NCBI GenBank assembly: GCA_040878325.1
Contig: JBBDMM010000001.1
Span: forward strand, 113,701-177,700
Reading direction: 5' to 3'
DNA length: 64,000 bases
From: Acidimicrobiia bacterium
GTDB taxonomy: Bacteria > Actinomycetota > Acidimicrobiia > Spongiisociales > UBA11373
Made by a program: the position numbers and the translations under genes. The notes under the pieces were generated by a model, which saw only the letters and a list, made by a program, of their open reading frames with translations, was not told where the DNA came from and searched no databases. Of this stretch, positions 53,783 through 62,096 are shown one piece after another. Position 1 is the first letter of the stretch; every line of letters begins with the position of its first letter.

Positions 53783-55159
53783 TCAGGAGTCGATGACGAC
53801 GACTTCGCCGCCAGCGCCCTTGCCGGCACGGAACACGACGTTGGCGATACCCGCCTGAGGATCCGTCGGATCCTCGTTCAGGACCACGGACACCGTGTTG
53901 GCGCCGCAGTCACCGAACGCGTCGCAGCTGAGCGTTCCCGTCACGCCGGGGAAGTCCACCGTCGCATACAGGAAGTCGCGCAGTTCCTGACGGTCGACCC
54001 ACAGCTCGCCGTTCGGACCCTGCACCCCGACCGACGCGATGGCATTGAGCAGCATCATCGTCGCGTCATAGGTGTGGGCATGGAACGCGGCCACCGGGGC
54101 CTCGCCGTAGGCGGCCTCGTAACGGGCCACCAGGTTCGTGTAGCTCTCACCGGTGAAACCGGCGTTGCCTTCGAACCCGAGATCCGGACCCGAGAAGTAC
54201 GCGCCCGCGGCCTCAGGCAGCGAGAACAGGTCCGGGGTGATCAGGCCATCGGCGCCGTACATCACCACTTCCTCAAGACCGGCAACCCCGCCCCGCTGCT
54301 GAAGGATGAAGTCACCCTCAGGCTGGAAGATCGGGAAGTAGATCCCTTCGGGTGCACCATTGGCGCACTCGGTCAGGACGGGCACCATGTCGGTGTCGCC
54401 CTTGTTGATCGAGGTGGCCACCGAGATTTCCCCACCAAGGGTCTCGAACGCGGCGCCGAAGGCACCGGCGAGGCCGCTGGTATAGGGGTCACCGTCGTGG
54501 ATGGTGCACATGTTCGTGAGTCCAAGCACGTCGAAGGCGAACAGAGCCGCCGCGCCGCCCTGGATCAGGTCGTTGTGCGCCGTGCGCAGGTAGAACGGGA
54601 AGTAGTTCTCCCCGGCGTTCCCCTGGAAGTCGGAGGTGAGTGACGGGCCCGTGTTGGAACCCGAGATCATCACGATTCCGGCTTCATTGAAGATCGCCAT
54701 CGCCGGCACCGCAGCACCCGAGCAGGTCGTCCCGATGACGCCCAAGACTCCAGGCTGCGCCGAAATGACGGTGGCACCGGCGCCGCCGCCCTCGCCCAGG
54801 CACAGATCGTCCTCGACGGTGCCGAGGTTGACCGCGTGACCGTGGACGTCGCCGAAGTCTTCTATCGCGAGTTCGATCCCTCGCTGCTGGTCGATGCCAA
54901 GGAAGGCGACCTCGCCGCTGATGGCCTGCAGGGCGCGGATCTCGACCGGTGCACCGGCCTCGATCAGCACTCCGCCGGCAGGACCAGCCTCCGGCGGGAA
55001 TGCTTCTCCCGCGGTGGTCGTGGTCGCCGCAGCGGTGGTAGTGGTAGCGGCCGCGCCGGTGGTCGTCGTGGTGGCATCGTCGTCGCCGCAGGCGGCGGCA
55101 AACAGCGCAAACACCACGAGCAACACACCGAGGTGCCGCATCTTCGTGAATCGATTCAT
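53783..55159 (-). CDS. livK: Branched-chain amino acid ABC transporter substrate-binding lipoprotein LivK
   Basis: 458 residues from the ATG at 55159 with GGAGGGG upstream. Signal peptide with lipobox FAAACG (Cys24), then a low-complexity Thr/Ala linker (DDATTTTTGAAATTTTAAAT), then a periplasmic-binding type I fold: GIDQQRGIELAIEDFG, GVIGTTCSGAAVPAMAIFNEAGIVMISGS, CTIHDGDPYTSGLAGAFGAAFE. A LivK/AmiC-like ligand domain. First gene of the transport operon. Ligand identity is inferred from the operon only. Confidence 0.92.
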   Translation of the reverse strand: MNRFTKMRHLGVLLVVFALFAAACGDDDATTTTTGAAATTTTAAATTTTAGEAFPPEAGPAGGVLIEAGAPVEIRALQAISGEVAFLGIDQQRGIELAIEDFGDVHGHAVNLGTVEDDLCLGEGGGAGATVISAQPGVLGVIGTTCSGAAVPAMAIFNEAGIVMISGSNTGPSLTSDFQGNAGENYFPFYLRTAHNDLIQGGAAALFAFDVLGLTNMCTIHDGDPYTSGLAGAFGAAFETLGGEISVATSINKGDTDMVPVLTECANGAPEGIYFPIFQPEGDFILQQRGGVAGLEEVVMYGADGLITPDLFSLPEAAGAYFSGPDLGFEGNAGFTGESYTNLVARYEAAYGEAPVAAFHAHTYDATMMLLNAIASVGVQGPNGELWVDRQELRDFLYATVDFPGVTGTLSCDAFGDCGANTVSVVLNEDPTDPQAGIANVVFRAGKGAGGEVVVIDS

Positions 55160-55290
55160 TAGTTGTTTCCCCTCCATATTGGGAGCCGGCCGCCGGCAGT
55201 GGACCGCGACCCAGAACAATGGAGTGTAACCGGTTGGCCTGGCGGCTGAGAGGCGACCGGGCACAGCACTTCATGAGACAATGAGCGGCT

Positions 55291-57396
55291 GTGCGCGCCC
55301 GAGATGAAGCCCTGCTGACCGAGATACTGCCCCCAGAAGAGCGGGCAGTCGAGGCGGTGGTCGCCCGGTATCAAAGGGTCGCTCCGGCGGTGACCCGCTT
55401 CGCCCGCTCGTTGGCCGACAACGACGAATTGCGGGTCCGCCTCGGTTCGCGGACGGTGGCGGACGCCGGGGAGATCGTTATGGACCCAGGCATTTTCCAG
55501 GCGGCCTACGCCCGCAGGGCACCCGTCACGCCCTCCGAAGTAGCCCTGGCATCTGCACTCCACGAGGTGGTGCACCTGGTTGCCACCGACCTCGACGAGA
55601 AGCGGCCCCTCCCCCCGGAATGGTTCCCCGACCTCGATGAGCCACTCCCGGAGGATCCGGTGACGCTGCTCGATGCCGTCGACCGGGCCGGAGGCCCGGC
55701 CGCCGAAGCGATGTTCCTCGCCATCGAAGACGCCCGCCAGGAGGCTCAGCATCTTGGCATCTATCCGGGCGCCCGTTCGGTGCTCGGGGACCTCTACCGC
55801 GCTTCGATTCCGGGAGCGATGGGGAAGGCGCGCCCCATGGGGCAGTTCGCCCTCTGCTGCTTTCTCGCGGTGGGCGCTTACCAGGACGTCGACACCCTCC
55901 AGGGCCTGTCCGATACGCCGGTGGCCACCGCCCTCGAGGAGTCCCGGGACCTCATCGAACAGGCTCAAGCCGCAGACGGTCCCTGGGAGACGGCCGGGAT
56001 CGGGCTCGCCCTGCTGGCGATCGCCCGCCTGCATGGGCTGCTCACCGAGGCATCCACCACCGAGACCCCGACCCAGACCGAGGCGCGCGAGGAAGTCGAC
56101 CGGGACCGCATCGACGAGGGCGTTGACGGTGTACGGATCATCACGCCGATCCTGCGCGACGCCGAGTCGTACGACGCCACCAAGCGTTCCGCCCAGGCGA
56201 TGGCGGCCGAGAGGGGCACGAAAGCCGACATCGACGAGGCTGGTGACCCCGCCACCGACCAGATCCTGCGGGTTTCGGAAGGGCCTGACGTGTACCTCCC
56301 GACGGGCCAGAGCGGACGGCTGATCGTCTCGGCCATGCCAGACCGATTCACCGCGTTCGCATCCAACGGGCGAGATGCCATCGATGAGGCCGCCCGCAAG
56401 TGGGATGTGGCCCCCCGTCACATCTCCGGTGAGCTTTATCCGCTGTTCGTCGCCAATCAGCGGCGCGGCCTCCGGTCGGGCTACGACGCCGGCGACCTGT
56501 CCCCACACGCCGCCCTGTTCCTGGGCGCGGGCCTGTATCAGCGGATGTTCGAGCGGCGGTCGCTCCCCACCCGCCGCGCCTATGCGGTGAGCCTCCTGGT
56601 CGATGGGTCAGCCAGCATGTTGCAGCCGCGGCCGCTCCCGGGCGGGCTGAAGGCCCCGTGGGCGATGGCGGCCGCCACCCTCGGGGCATGGACCCTCGCC
56701 CGACTCTGTGACGAGTTGCAGGTGGAGTTCGAGGTGGCACTGTTCAACCGGGCGTTTGCCTCCCGGGTCGACGACAGCGAACGCAGCTATGTCGACCGCC
56801 TCAACCAGACCCGGGGAGCCCTGCGCCGTAGCCAGGGCGGCGCCGCCGACCGCCTCACCCGAACCATCAATCACTACCTCGTCAAGACCTTCGATCAGCG
56901 GTGGGAGTCGGCCGAGCCGAGCCTCGCCGGACTCTTCTGGACCGCGGCCCGCCCGGCCGAAGCCGCCACCGTCGCCCGAAAGGATCCGACCGGGTCACCG
57001 CCTGTCTCGATGTTCGAGAAGGCAGCCAACGTCGACGAGTTGAACGTGAGCCACGCGGCCGAGCGCCTCGCCCGCCGCAGCGCCCAGGTGCGGATGCTGG
57101 TGGTGCTCGCCGACGGGATGACCCGCGGCTCGGTGGAGACCCTGGCGGCGTCAGTCGATGCGGTGGAAGCCTCGGGTACCACCGTTCTGGGAATCGGCAT
57201 CGGGGACGCCACGGTCGAAGCCGCCTATTCACGCCGCCAGGTGGTGGGCCGACCGGAAGAATTGACCAAGGCGATGATCGACGGGGTCCGCTCGGCCCTT
57301 CGCAAGAGCATCGCCCTCTCGGGGGGCGACACCTGGTGGGCCCACGAGAGCTTGCTGTCCGAACGCCGTGAGATGACAAGGAGCAACAGTGCCTGA
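55291..57396 (+). CDS. Large VWA-domain protein with an N-terminal HExxH motif
   Basis: 701 residues from a GTG at 55291. The N-terminal part contains ASALHEVVHLVATDL, an HExxH zinc-peptidase-like motif at residues 91-95, with downstream acidic EDARQEAQ as a possible third ligand. The C-terminal part is a von Willebrand A domain with MIDAS SLLVDGSASMLQ near residue 436 and VRMLVVLADGMTRGSVETL. The protein resembles the CobT/VWA partners of MoxR-type ATPases. The ATPase gene follows with an 8-base overlap. The function of the pair is unknown; metal insertion or complex remodelling is the usual guess. Confidence 0.8.
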   Translation: MRARDEALLTEILPPEERAVEAVVARYQRVAPAVTRFARSLADNDELRVRLGSRTVADAGEIVMDPGIFQAAYARRAPVTPSEVALASALHEVVHLVATDLDEKRPLPPEWFPDLDEPLPEDPVTLLDAVDRAGGPAAEAMFLAIEDARQEAQHLGIYPGARSVLGDLYRASIPGAMGKARPMGQFALCCFLAVGAYQDVDTLQGLSDTPVATALEESRDLIEQAQAADGPWETAGIGLALLAIARLHGLLTEASTTETPTQTEAREEVDRDRIDEGVDGVRIITPILRDAESYDATKRSAQAMAAERGTKADIDEAGDPATDQILRVSEGPDVYLPTGQSGRLIVSAMPDRFTAFASNGRDAIDEAARKWDVAPRHISGELYPLFVANQRRGLRSGYDAGDLSPHAALFLGAGLYQRMFERRSLPTRRAYAVSLLVDGSASMLQPRPLPGGLKAPWAMAAATLGAWTLARLCDELQVEFEVALFNRAFASRVDDSERSYVDRLNQTRGALRRSQGGAADRLTRTINHYLVKTFDQRWESAEPSLAGLFWTAARPAEAATVARKDPTGSPPVSMFEKAANVDELNVSHAAERLARRSAQVRMLVVLADGMTRGSVETLAASVDAVEASGTTVLGIGIGDATVEAAYSRRQVVGRPEELTKAMIDGVRSALRKSIALSGGDTWWAHESLLSERREMTRSNSA

Positions 57397-58381
57397 GAAA
57401 GTGAAGTTCGTCGACCCAACCGGACGGGGCAAGGTGATCCAGCTCACCGCGTTCGAGGTGCCTGCCGACATCCCCGACCACGATCAGCGAGCCGGCAAGA
57501 TCCCGGAGGCCGACCCCAACTATGTCGACCTCGGCATGTTGTACCGCCTCGCCGCGATCGAGCAGGTGCGGCGTGCCGGCCTGGTCGACACGCCGCTCCA
57601 CCTCGCGCTCCGCGGCCACATGGGCACCGGCAAGGACCACGACCTCGAGCAGTTCGCGGCGATGCTGCGGATGCCGTACTACCGGATCCCGCTCACCGGA
57701 GAGGTGCGTGACATCACCCTGATCGGGTCGGTCAAGCTCCACGGCGACGGCCGTGGAGGCACCGAGAGCCGGTGGGAGGACGGCGACATCACCCGGGCAC
57801 TGCGCGGGCCCGCCCTCATCAACCTCTCTGAGCTGAACGCCGCCGGGGCCGAAACGCTGTTCGCCCTGCATGCACTGCTCGATCGGTACCAGGCCCTCGA
57901 CCTCCCCACCGGGGAGACCGTCCATCTGCGCGACGACACGCGGATCTTCGGCACGCTGAATCCCACCGATCTACGCGACTACGCCGGGACCCAGACCCTC
58001 AACAAAGCGTTCGCCGACCGGTGGGTCATCTGGGAGAAGCACTTCCCCGATGTCGAGCAGACCGAGGCGATGCTGGAACGCCGCTATCCGAAGCTCCACG
58101 CGCCCTTCGTGAAGACGATCGCCCGGCTCGCCATCGAGGTGAACGAGTCCTTCACCGCGTCGGATGCCCGCACCCGGGTGGGAACCCCGATGAGCCTGCG
58201 GACCGTGCTCGACCGGATTCCGGCCGGGTTGTGGATGTATGCCGACGACGAGGATCCCCTCCGCCGCACCTGGGAAGAGTTCGTCCTCAGCCACATCGAC
58301 CCCTACGACCTCGACCACTACGAAACAGTGTGGTCAGCAGTAGCAAGACGAGGCCCAGAAGGGCCACCGTTCAAGAAGTAG
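57389..58381 (+). CDS. MoxR-like AAA ATPase with altered Walker motifs
   Basis: 330 residues, overlapping the VWA gene. The fold is clear: HLALRGHMGTGKDHDLEQFAAMLRMPYYRIPLTGEVRDITLIGS, WEDGDITRALRGPALINLSELNAAGAETLFALHALLDRYQ, RIFGTLNPTDLRDYAGTQTLNKAFADRWVIW, TPMSLRTVLDRIP. The Walker A region GHMGTGK (76-82) is followed by Asp where Ser/Thr should bind Mg, and the Walker B region reads LINLSELN instead of hhhhDE. So ATP hydrolysis may be weak or absent, or this is a variant subgroup. An AGTCNCC array starts 5 bases after the stop. Confidence 0.85.
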   Translation: MPEKVKFVDPTGRGKVIQLTAFEVPADIPDHDQRAGKIPEADPNYVDLGMLYRLAAIEQVRRAGLVDTPLHLALRGHMGTGKDHDLEQFAAMLRMPYYRIPLTGEVRDITLIGSVKLHGDGRGGTESRWEDGDITRALRGPALINLSELNAAGAETLFALHALLDRYQALDLPTGETVHLRDDTRIFGTLNPTDLRDYAGTQTLNKAFADRWVIWEKHFPDVEQTEAMLERRYPKLHAPFVKTIARLAIEVNESFTASDARTRVGTPMSLRTVLDRIPAGLWMYADDEDPLRRTWEEFVLSHIDPYDLDHYETVWSAVARRGPEGPPFKK

Positions 58382-58386
58382 TCCTC

Positions 58387-58482
58387 AGTCGCCAGTCTCC
58401 AGTCTCCAGTCTCCAGTCTGAAGCAGGTGAACGCGCTTCACAGGGCTGGCGGGTTGCGCATCGCGCATCGCGCATCGCGGAT
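58387..58482. repeat. Heptamer element mixing AGTCNCC and GCGCATC arrays
   Basis: 58387-58420: AGTCGCC, AGTCTCC three times, AGTCTG. Then a TGAAGC / GCTTCA hairpin in a ~35-base spacer. 58456-58482: GCGCATC three times, then GCGGATGGCGG. The two arrays belong to different unit families. It lies between the MoxR-like gene and the convergent VOC gene. Confidence 0.8.
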
Positions 58483-58487
58483 GGCGG

Positions 58488-58862
58488 TCAAGCCCTCCTC
58501 TCTACGAGACCTACCACATTCCCCTCTGAGTCCTTGAAGAAGGCCATCCACTCCTCGGTGCCGGCGGCGCCGAAGGTGCCGTCGGCGTCGCGGAAGATCA
58601 TGTGGGGGGCGTCGGTCACTTCCACTCCGGCATCGCGGAGGGCGGCGTACTCGGCGTCGATGTCGTCGACCGCGAGGTAGAGCAGTGCCGATGGTGCCCC
58701 CCGCTCGATCAGGAGGCGGGTGTCCCCCAGGTCGAAGAACGCCAGCCCCGGTGGATCGAACGAAGCAATGAAGCGCAGCCCCAGAGTGTCGCGGTAGAAC
58801 GCGATCGCCCGCTCGAAATCCTCAGCCCGCTGCGCCACCTGATGGAGGCGGGAGATGGTCAT
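58488..58862 (-). CDS. VOC (glyoxalase/bleomycin resistance) superfamily protein
   Basis: 124 residues: ISRLHQVAQRAEDFERAIAFYRDTLGLRFIASFDPPGLAFFDLGDTRLLIE, then LYLAVDDIDAEYAALRDAGVEVTDAPHMI and FKDSEGNVVGLVERR. The paired beta-alpha-beta-beta-beta modules and metal-ligand positions (His near the start, Glu near the end) fit the vicinal oxygen chelate family, nearest to methylmalonyl-CoA epimerase or glyoxalase-like proteins. Substrate unknown. It lies alone between two heptamer elements. Confidence 0.85.
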   Translation of the reverse strand: MTISRLHQVAQRAEDFERAIAFYRDTLGLRFIASFDPPGLAFFDLGDTRLLIERGAPSALLYLAVDDIDAEYAALRDAGVEVTDAPHMIFRDADGTFGAAGTEEWMAFFKDSEGNVVGLVERRA

Positions 58863-58903
58863 GGAATGAGTCTGGCAAGGTCGGCCGCCGTCGGCGACCT
58901 CCC

Positions 58904-59041
58904 GCGATTGGCGATTGGCGATTGGCAGAACGCGTTCGAAGCGTCGGACCCGTCGAGCTGAGTCTTGCGGAAGGCGGAAGGCGGAAGGCGGAAGGCCCTT
59001 CTTCCTGGAGACTGGAGACTGGCGACTGGCGACTGCCGACT
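58904..59041. repeat. Tripartite heptamer element: GCGATTG, CGGAAGG and GGNGACT arrays
   Basis: 58904-58927 GCGATTG three times; 58968-58995 CGGAAGG four times; 59007-59041 GGAGACT twice, GGCGACT twice, GCCGACT. It lies in the divergent gap between the VOC gene and the LOG gene. The same order of arrays (AT-bearing unit, CGGAAGG, GGAGACT) recurs at 62757. Confidence 0.85.
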
Positions 59042-59053
59042 ACCTTCCCCCCC

Positions 59054-60118
59054 ATGCCCCGTTACGACCTCGGTGATCCGGAGCTGGACGCTCGGATTGC
59101 CGCGCTTGCGGCCGAGGTGCTCGAACACCACGACGACAACGACCTCGACTTGATCTCGGAGTTGATCGTCACCTCGCTCAAACTCGGCCGTGACCGGGCC
59201 AGCCGGGGTGACCTGAAACTGCTCAACAGCGCGCTCAAGGAGTTGCGGTTCGCCTTCCTGGTGTTCTCCCAGTACCGGCACATCCCCAAGGTGTCCGTCT
59301 TCGGATCGGCCCGCACGGGTCCCGAGCATGCCAACTACCAACTGGCGGCCGACTTTGCCGAACGGATGGTTGAAGTCGAGAAGTGGATGGTCGTCACCGG
59401 GGCCGGCCCCGGGATCATGGAGGCCGCCAACCGCGGCGCCGGCGGGGAATTCTCGTTCGGGGTGAACATCAGGCTGCCGTTCGAGGCTGCGGCGAACCCC
59501 TACGTGGACGACGCCCGGCTCATCAACTTCAAGTACTTCTTCACGCGGAAGCTGATGTTCCTCAAGGAGTCGCACGCATTCGCCCTCTTCCCGGGCGGTT
59601 TCGGAACGCAGGACGAGACGTTCGAACTGCTGACCCTCACCCAGACCGGGAAGACCACAATCCATCCGATCGTCCTCCTCGAGGCACCAGGCTTCGACTA
59701 TTGGAAGGGATGGCTGGACTTCGTGCGAGGGACTCTCATCGAGCGGGGCATGATCGCCCCCGACGATCTCGCCCTCTTCACCCACACCCACGACCTCGAT
59801 GTCGCCGCCCGCGAGATCACCCACTTCTACGCCAACTATCACTCGCAGCGGTTTGTCGGCGATCGGCTGGTCCTGCGACTCCGGACCCCACCCGATGACG
59901 CGCTCGTGCAGCGCCTGAACGACGAATACTCCGACGTGCTCGCTTCAGGGCGGATCGAGTCGGTGGAACCCAGCGACGCCGAGATCGCCGACAACGACCA
60001 TGTCGACCTCCCCCGCCTGCGTTTGCACTTCGACCGGCGGAGCCTGGGAAGGCTCAGGTTGCTGCTCGACACGGTCAATGATGCGGTGGCCGAGTCCGGG
60101 GCCCCTGGGGCGGATTAA
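59054..60118 (+). CDS. LOG family protein (lysine decarboxylase-like / cytokinin phosphoribohydrolase fold)
   Basis: 354 residues from the ATG at 59054. The Rossmann-like core has KVSVFGSARTGPEHANYQLA, VTGAGPGIMEAANRGA and the hallmark FPGGFGTQDETFELLTLTQTGK near residue 181. LOG proteins split nucleoside 5'-monophosphates to base and ribose phosphate. This is one of the longer forms, with an N-terminal helical region (~80 residues) and a C-terminal extension (VSFHYA-like HFYANYHSQRFVGDRLVLRL). The promoter must lie in or beside the heptamer element that ends 12 bases before the start. Confidence 0.88.
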   Translation: MPRYDLGDPELDARIAALAAEVLEHHDDNDLDLISELIVTSLKLGRDRASRGDLKLLNSALKELRFAFLVFSQYRHIPKVSVFGSARTGPEHANYQLAADFAERMVEVEKWMVVTGAGPGIMEAANRGAGGEFSFGVNIRLPFEAAANPYVDDARLINFKYFFTRKLMFLKESHAFALFPGGFGTQDETFELLTLTQTGKTTIHPIVLLEAPGFDYWKGWLDFVRGTLIERGMIAPDDLALFTHTHDLDVAAREITHFYANYHSQRFVGDRLVLRLRTPPDDALVQRLNDEYSDVLASGRIESVEPSDAEIADNDHVDLPRLRLHFDRRSLGRLRLLLDTVNDAVAESGAPGAD

Positions 60119-60130
60119 TCTTCAGGGTTC

Positions 60131-60862
60131 ATGCGGGAAATCCTGGCCGACCTCGTCGCCGAGCAACAGGGCCTCGATCAGTCGCTGCAACGCGCTCCAG
60201 ATCGAGACTGGAAGAAGCGCGTCGAGGGGAACACAGTCCAAGAGGCGATCGCCATCCTCGCGTGGGAGGAACAGCACGCCGCCCGCGCCCTCGCCGGGGA
60301 CCGCACGGTGCGCAAGGAACTCGCTTCCTACGACGACCTCGACGCCTTCGTGAAGGCGGGGGCGGCCAAGGCCAAGGGCAAGCGGCCGCAGGAAGTCATC
60401 GAATGGTGGCGGTTCGCCCGGGCCGACGTCGTCGACGCCCTCAGCAGGATGAAGCCCACCGACCGGGTTACCTGGGTCGAGGGCAAGGTGAGTGCGCGGT
60501 CGTTTGCGACGCTGCGACTCGCCGAGACCTGGGCCCGGGGCCTGGCGATCCTCGAGGGCCTCGACAAGGAGATCGTCGATACCCCCCGCTTGCGCCACAT
60601 CGCCTGGCTCGGGTGGGCGACCCTCCCCCATGCCTTCAAGGCTGCCGGCGAGCACTATGAGCCAGTCCGGGTCGAGGTCACCGGCCCGGCGTACGCCCGG
60701 TGGGTGTTCGGACCCGAAGGCGGCGATCAGGTGATTCGGGGCCAGGCGGGCGAATGGTGCCGCCTGGTGGTCGGCCGTCTCGACCCCGCCAAGTCGGAAT
60801 CGCTCGCCGCGACCGGTGAGGTGGCCGAGATGGCGCTCGAGGTGGCCGGCATCTTCGTATGA
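60131..60862 (+). CDS. TIGR03084-type metal-binding (DinB/mycothiol-dependent enzyme-like) protein
   Basis: 243 residues. N-terminal helical domain (MREILADLVAEQQGLDQSL, VQEAIAILAWEEQHAARALAG, SFATLRLAETWARGLAILEGL, LRHIAWLGWATLPHAFKAAG) in the style of maleylpyruvate isomerase N-terminal/DinB-like proteins, where three His/Glu residues bind metal. The C-terminal part (VRVEVTGPAYARWVFGPEGGDQVIRGQAGEWCRLVVGR) is an SCP2-like lipid-binding segment. The function is not established. Start 12 bases after the LOG gene; overlaps the BtpA gene by 4 bases. Confidence 0.75.
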   Translation: MREILADLVAEQQGLDQSLQRAPDRDWKKRVEGNTVQEAIAILAWEEQHAARALAGDRTVRKELASYDDLDAFVKAGAAKAKGKRPQEVIEWWRFARADVVDALSRMKPTDRVTWVEGKVSARSFATLRLAETWARGLAILEGLDKEIVDTPRLRHIAWLGWATLPHAFKAAGEHYEPVRVEVTGPAYARWVFGPEGGDQVIRGQAGEWCRLVVGRLDPAKSESLAATGEVAEMALEVAGIFV

Positions 60863-61644
60863 GGGCGCCTTCGCTCGGGCACTGGCGGCTCATCGGCATG
60901 GTGCACGTCGGCCCGCTGCCCGGAGCGCCCCGCTTCGACGGCGATCTCGACTCGACGCTCGCCGGTGCACTGCTCGACGCCCGCCGCCTCGCCGACGCCG
61001 GATTCGACGCTCTGATGATGGAGAACTTCGGCGATGCCCCCTTCTTCGCCGACGATGTGCCCAAGGTCACGGTGGCCGCAATGACGCGGGTAGCCACCGC
61101 GATCCGCGAGGCGGTGGACCTGCCCCTCGGGATCAACGTGTTGCGAAACGACGCCCTCGCCGCAGTCGCCGTCGCGGCGGCGTCCGGAGCGTCGTTCATC
61201 AGAGTGAACGTCCTTGCCGGCACGATGAGCACCGACCAGGGGCCCATCACCGGGCGCCCCGCCGAAGTGGCCCGGCTGCGAGCAGCAGTCCATCCGACCC
61301 TTCAGGTGCTCGCCGACGTGTTCGTGAAACATGCGGTCCCCCCGCCCGGCCTCACCCTGGCCCAGGCCGCCCGCGACCTGTGGGAGCGGGGCGGTGCCGA
61401 CGGGATCGTGGCCAGCGGCAGCGGAACCGGCCATCCGGTCGACTTCGACCGGCTGCACGAGATCCGCAAGGTGGTTCCTGATGCACCGTTGTTCGTCGGA
61501 TCGGGAGTCGACGCCGCCACGGTCGGAGAACTCCTGGAGGTCTGCTCGGGCGTCATCGTCGGCACATCGGTCAAGGAAGCCGGCCTGAGCACTGCCCCGG
61601 TCGATCCGGAGCGCGCGGCGGCACTGGTGAAGGCGGCGGGATGA
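60859..61644 (+). CDS. BtpA/SgcQ family protein
   Basis: 261 residues with a TIM-barrel pattern: LIGMVHVGPLPGAPRF, DARRLADAGFDALMMENFGDAPFF, FIRVNVLAGTMSTDQGPITGRPAEVARLR, GADGIVASGSGTGHPVDF, LFVGSGVDAATVGELLEVCSGVIVGTSVKEAG. These are BtpA-family signatures. In cyanobacteria BtpA affects photosystem I, but in other bacteria the family is thought to act on nucleosides or sugars. Part of a tight four-gene run (ATGA overlaps on both sides). Confidence 0.88.
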   Translation: MRAPSLGHWRLIGMVHVGPLPGAPRFDGDLDSTLAGALLDARRLADAGFDALMMENFGDAPFFADDVPKVTVAAMTRVATAIREAVDLPLGINVLRNDALAAVAVAAASGASFIRVNVLAGTMSTDQGPITGRPAEVARLRAAVHPTLQVLADVFVKHAVPPPGLTLAQAARDLWERGGADGIVASGSGTGHPVDFDRLHEIRKVVPDAPLFVGSGVDAATVGELLEVCSGVIVGTSVKEAGLSTAPVDPERAAALVKAAG

Positions 61645-62081
61645 AGGCTCATCGCCGCTTCGAGTCGGGCACCACCCATCTCTTCAGGCTCGAGGCAGGC
61701 GACGACATCGTTCACGAGATCACCCGATTCGTGACCGAGCACGGGATCTCGGTGGCGTGGATCAGCTACCTGGGGGCGGTGCGCAAGGCGTCGCTGCGCT
61801 ACTACGACCAGAACCGCCTCGAATACCAGGACTTCACCATCGACCATCATCTCGAGGTCCTGTCGGGGGTCGGGAACGTCTCGCTTCTCGACGGCAAGCC
61901 CTTCGTTCACACCCACGCGGTCTTCTCGGACGAGGACGGCAAGGCATTCGGCGGCCACCTCAACACCGGCTGCGAGGTCTGGTCGCTCGAGGTGCGGGTG
62001 GAGGAACTCATCGGTGACCCCCCGATGCGCCAATTCGACGAGACCACCGGTCTCGGCCTCTGGCGCCACGACGAGGCCTGA
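61641..62081 (+). CDS. PPC/DUF296 domain protein
   Basis: 146 residues: LFRLEAGDDIVHEITRFVTEHGISVAWISYLGAVRKASLRYYD, LEVLSGVGNVSLLDGKPFVHTHAVFSDEDGKAFGGHLNTGCEVWSLEVRVEEL. This is the plants-and-prokaryotes conserved (PPC) domain, with the His-rich HTHAVFSDEDGKAFGGHL metal-binding loop. In plants it is attached to AT-hooks; bacterial single-domain forms are of unknown role. Start overlaps the BtpA gene. Confidence 0.9.
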   Translation: MKAHRRFESGTTHLFRLEAGDDIVHEITRFVTEHGISVAWISYLGAVRKASLRYYDQNRLEYQDFTIDHHLEVLSGVGNVSLLDGKPFVHTHAVFSDEDGKAFGGHLNTGCEVWSLEVRVEELIGDPPMRQFDETTGLGLWRHDEA

Positions 62082-62096
62082 GCCGGCCTAGGCCTC
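62073..62096. terminator. Hairpin across a convergent gene junction
   Basis: GAGGCCT (62073-62079) pairs with AGGCCTC (62090-62096). The two stop codons fall inside it. Confidence 0.45.

Noticed and set aside
58930..58945. An SOS box at AACGCGTTCG
   Set aside because: The half-sites are separated by only two bases instead of four, so it does not fit the operator.
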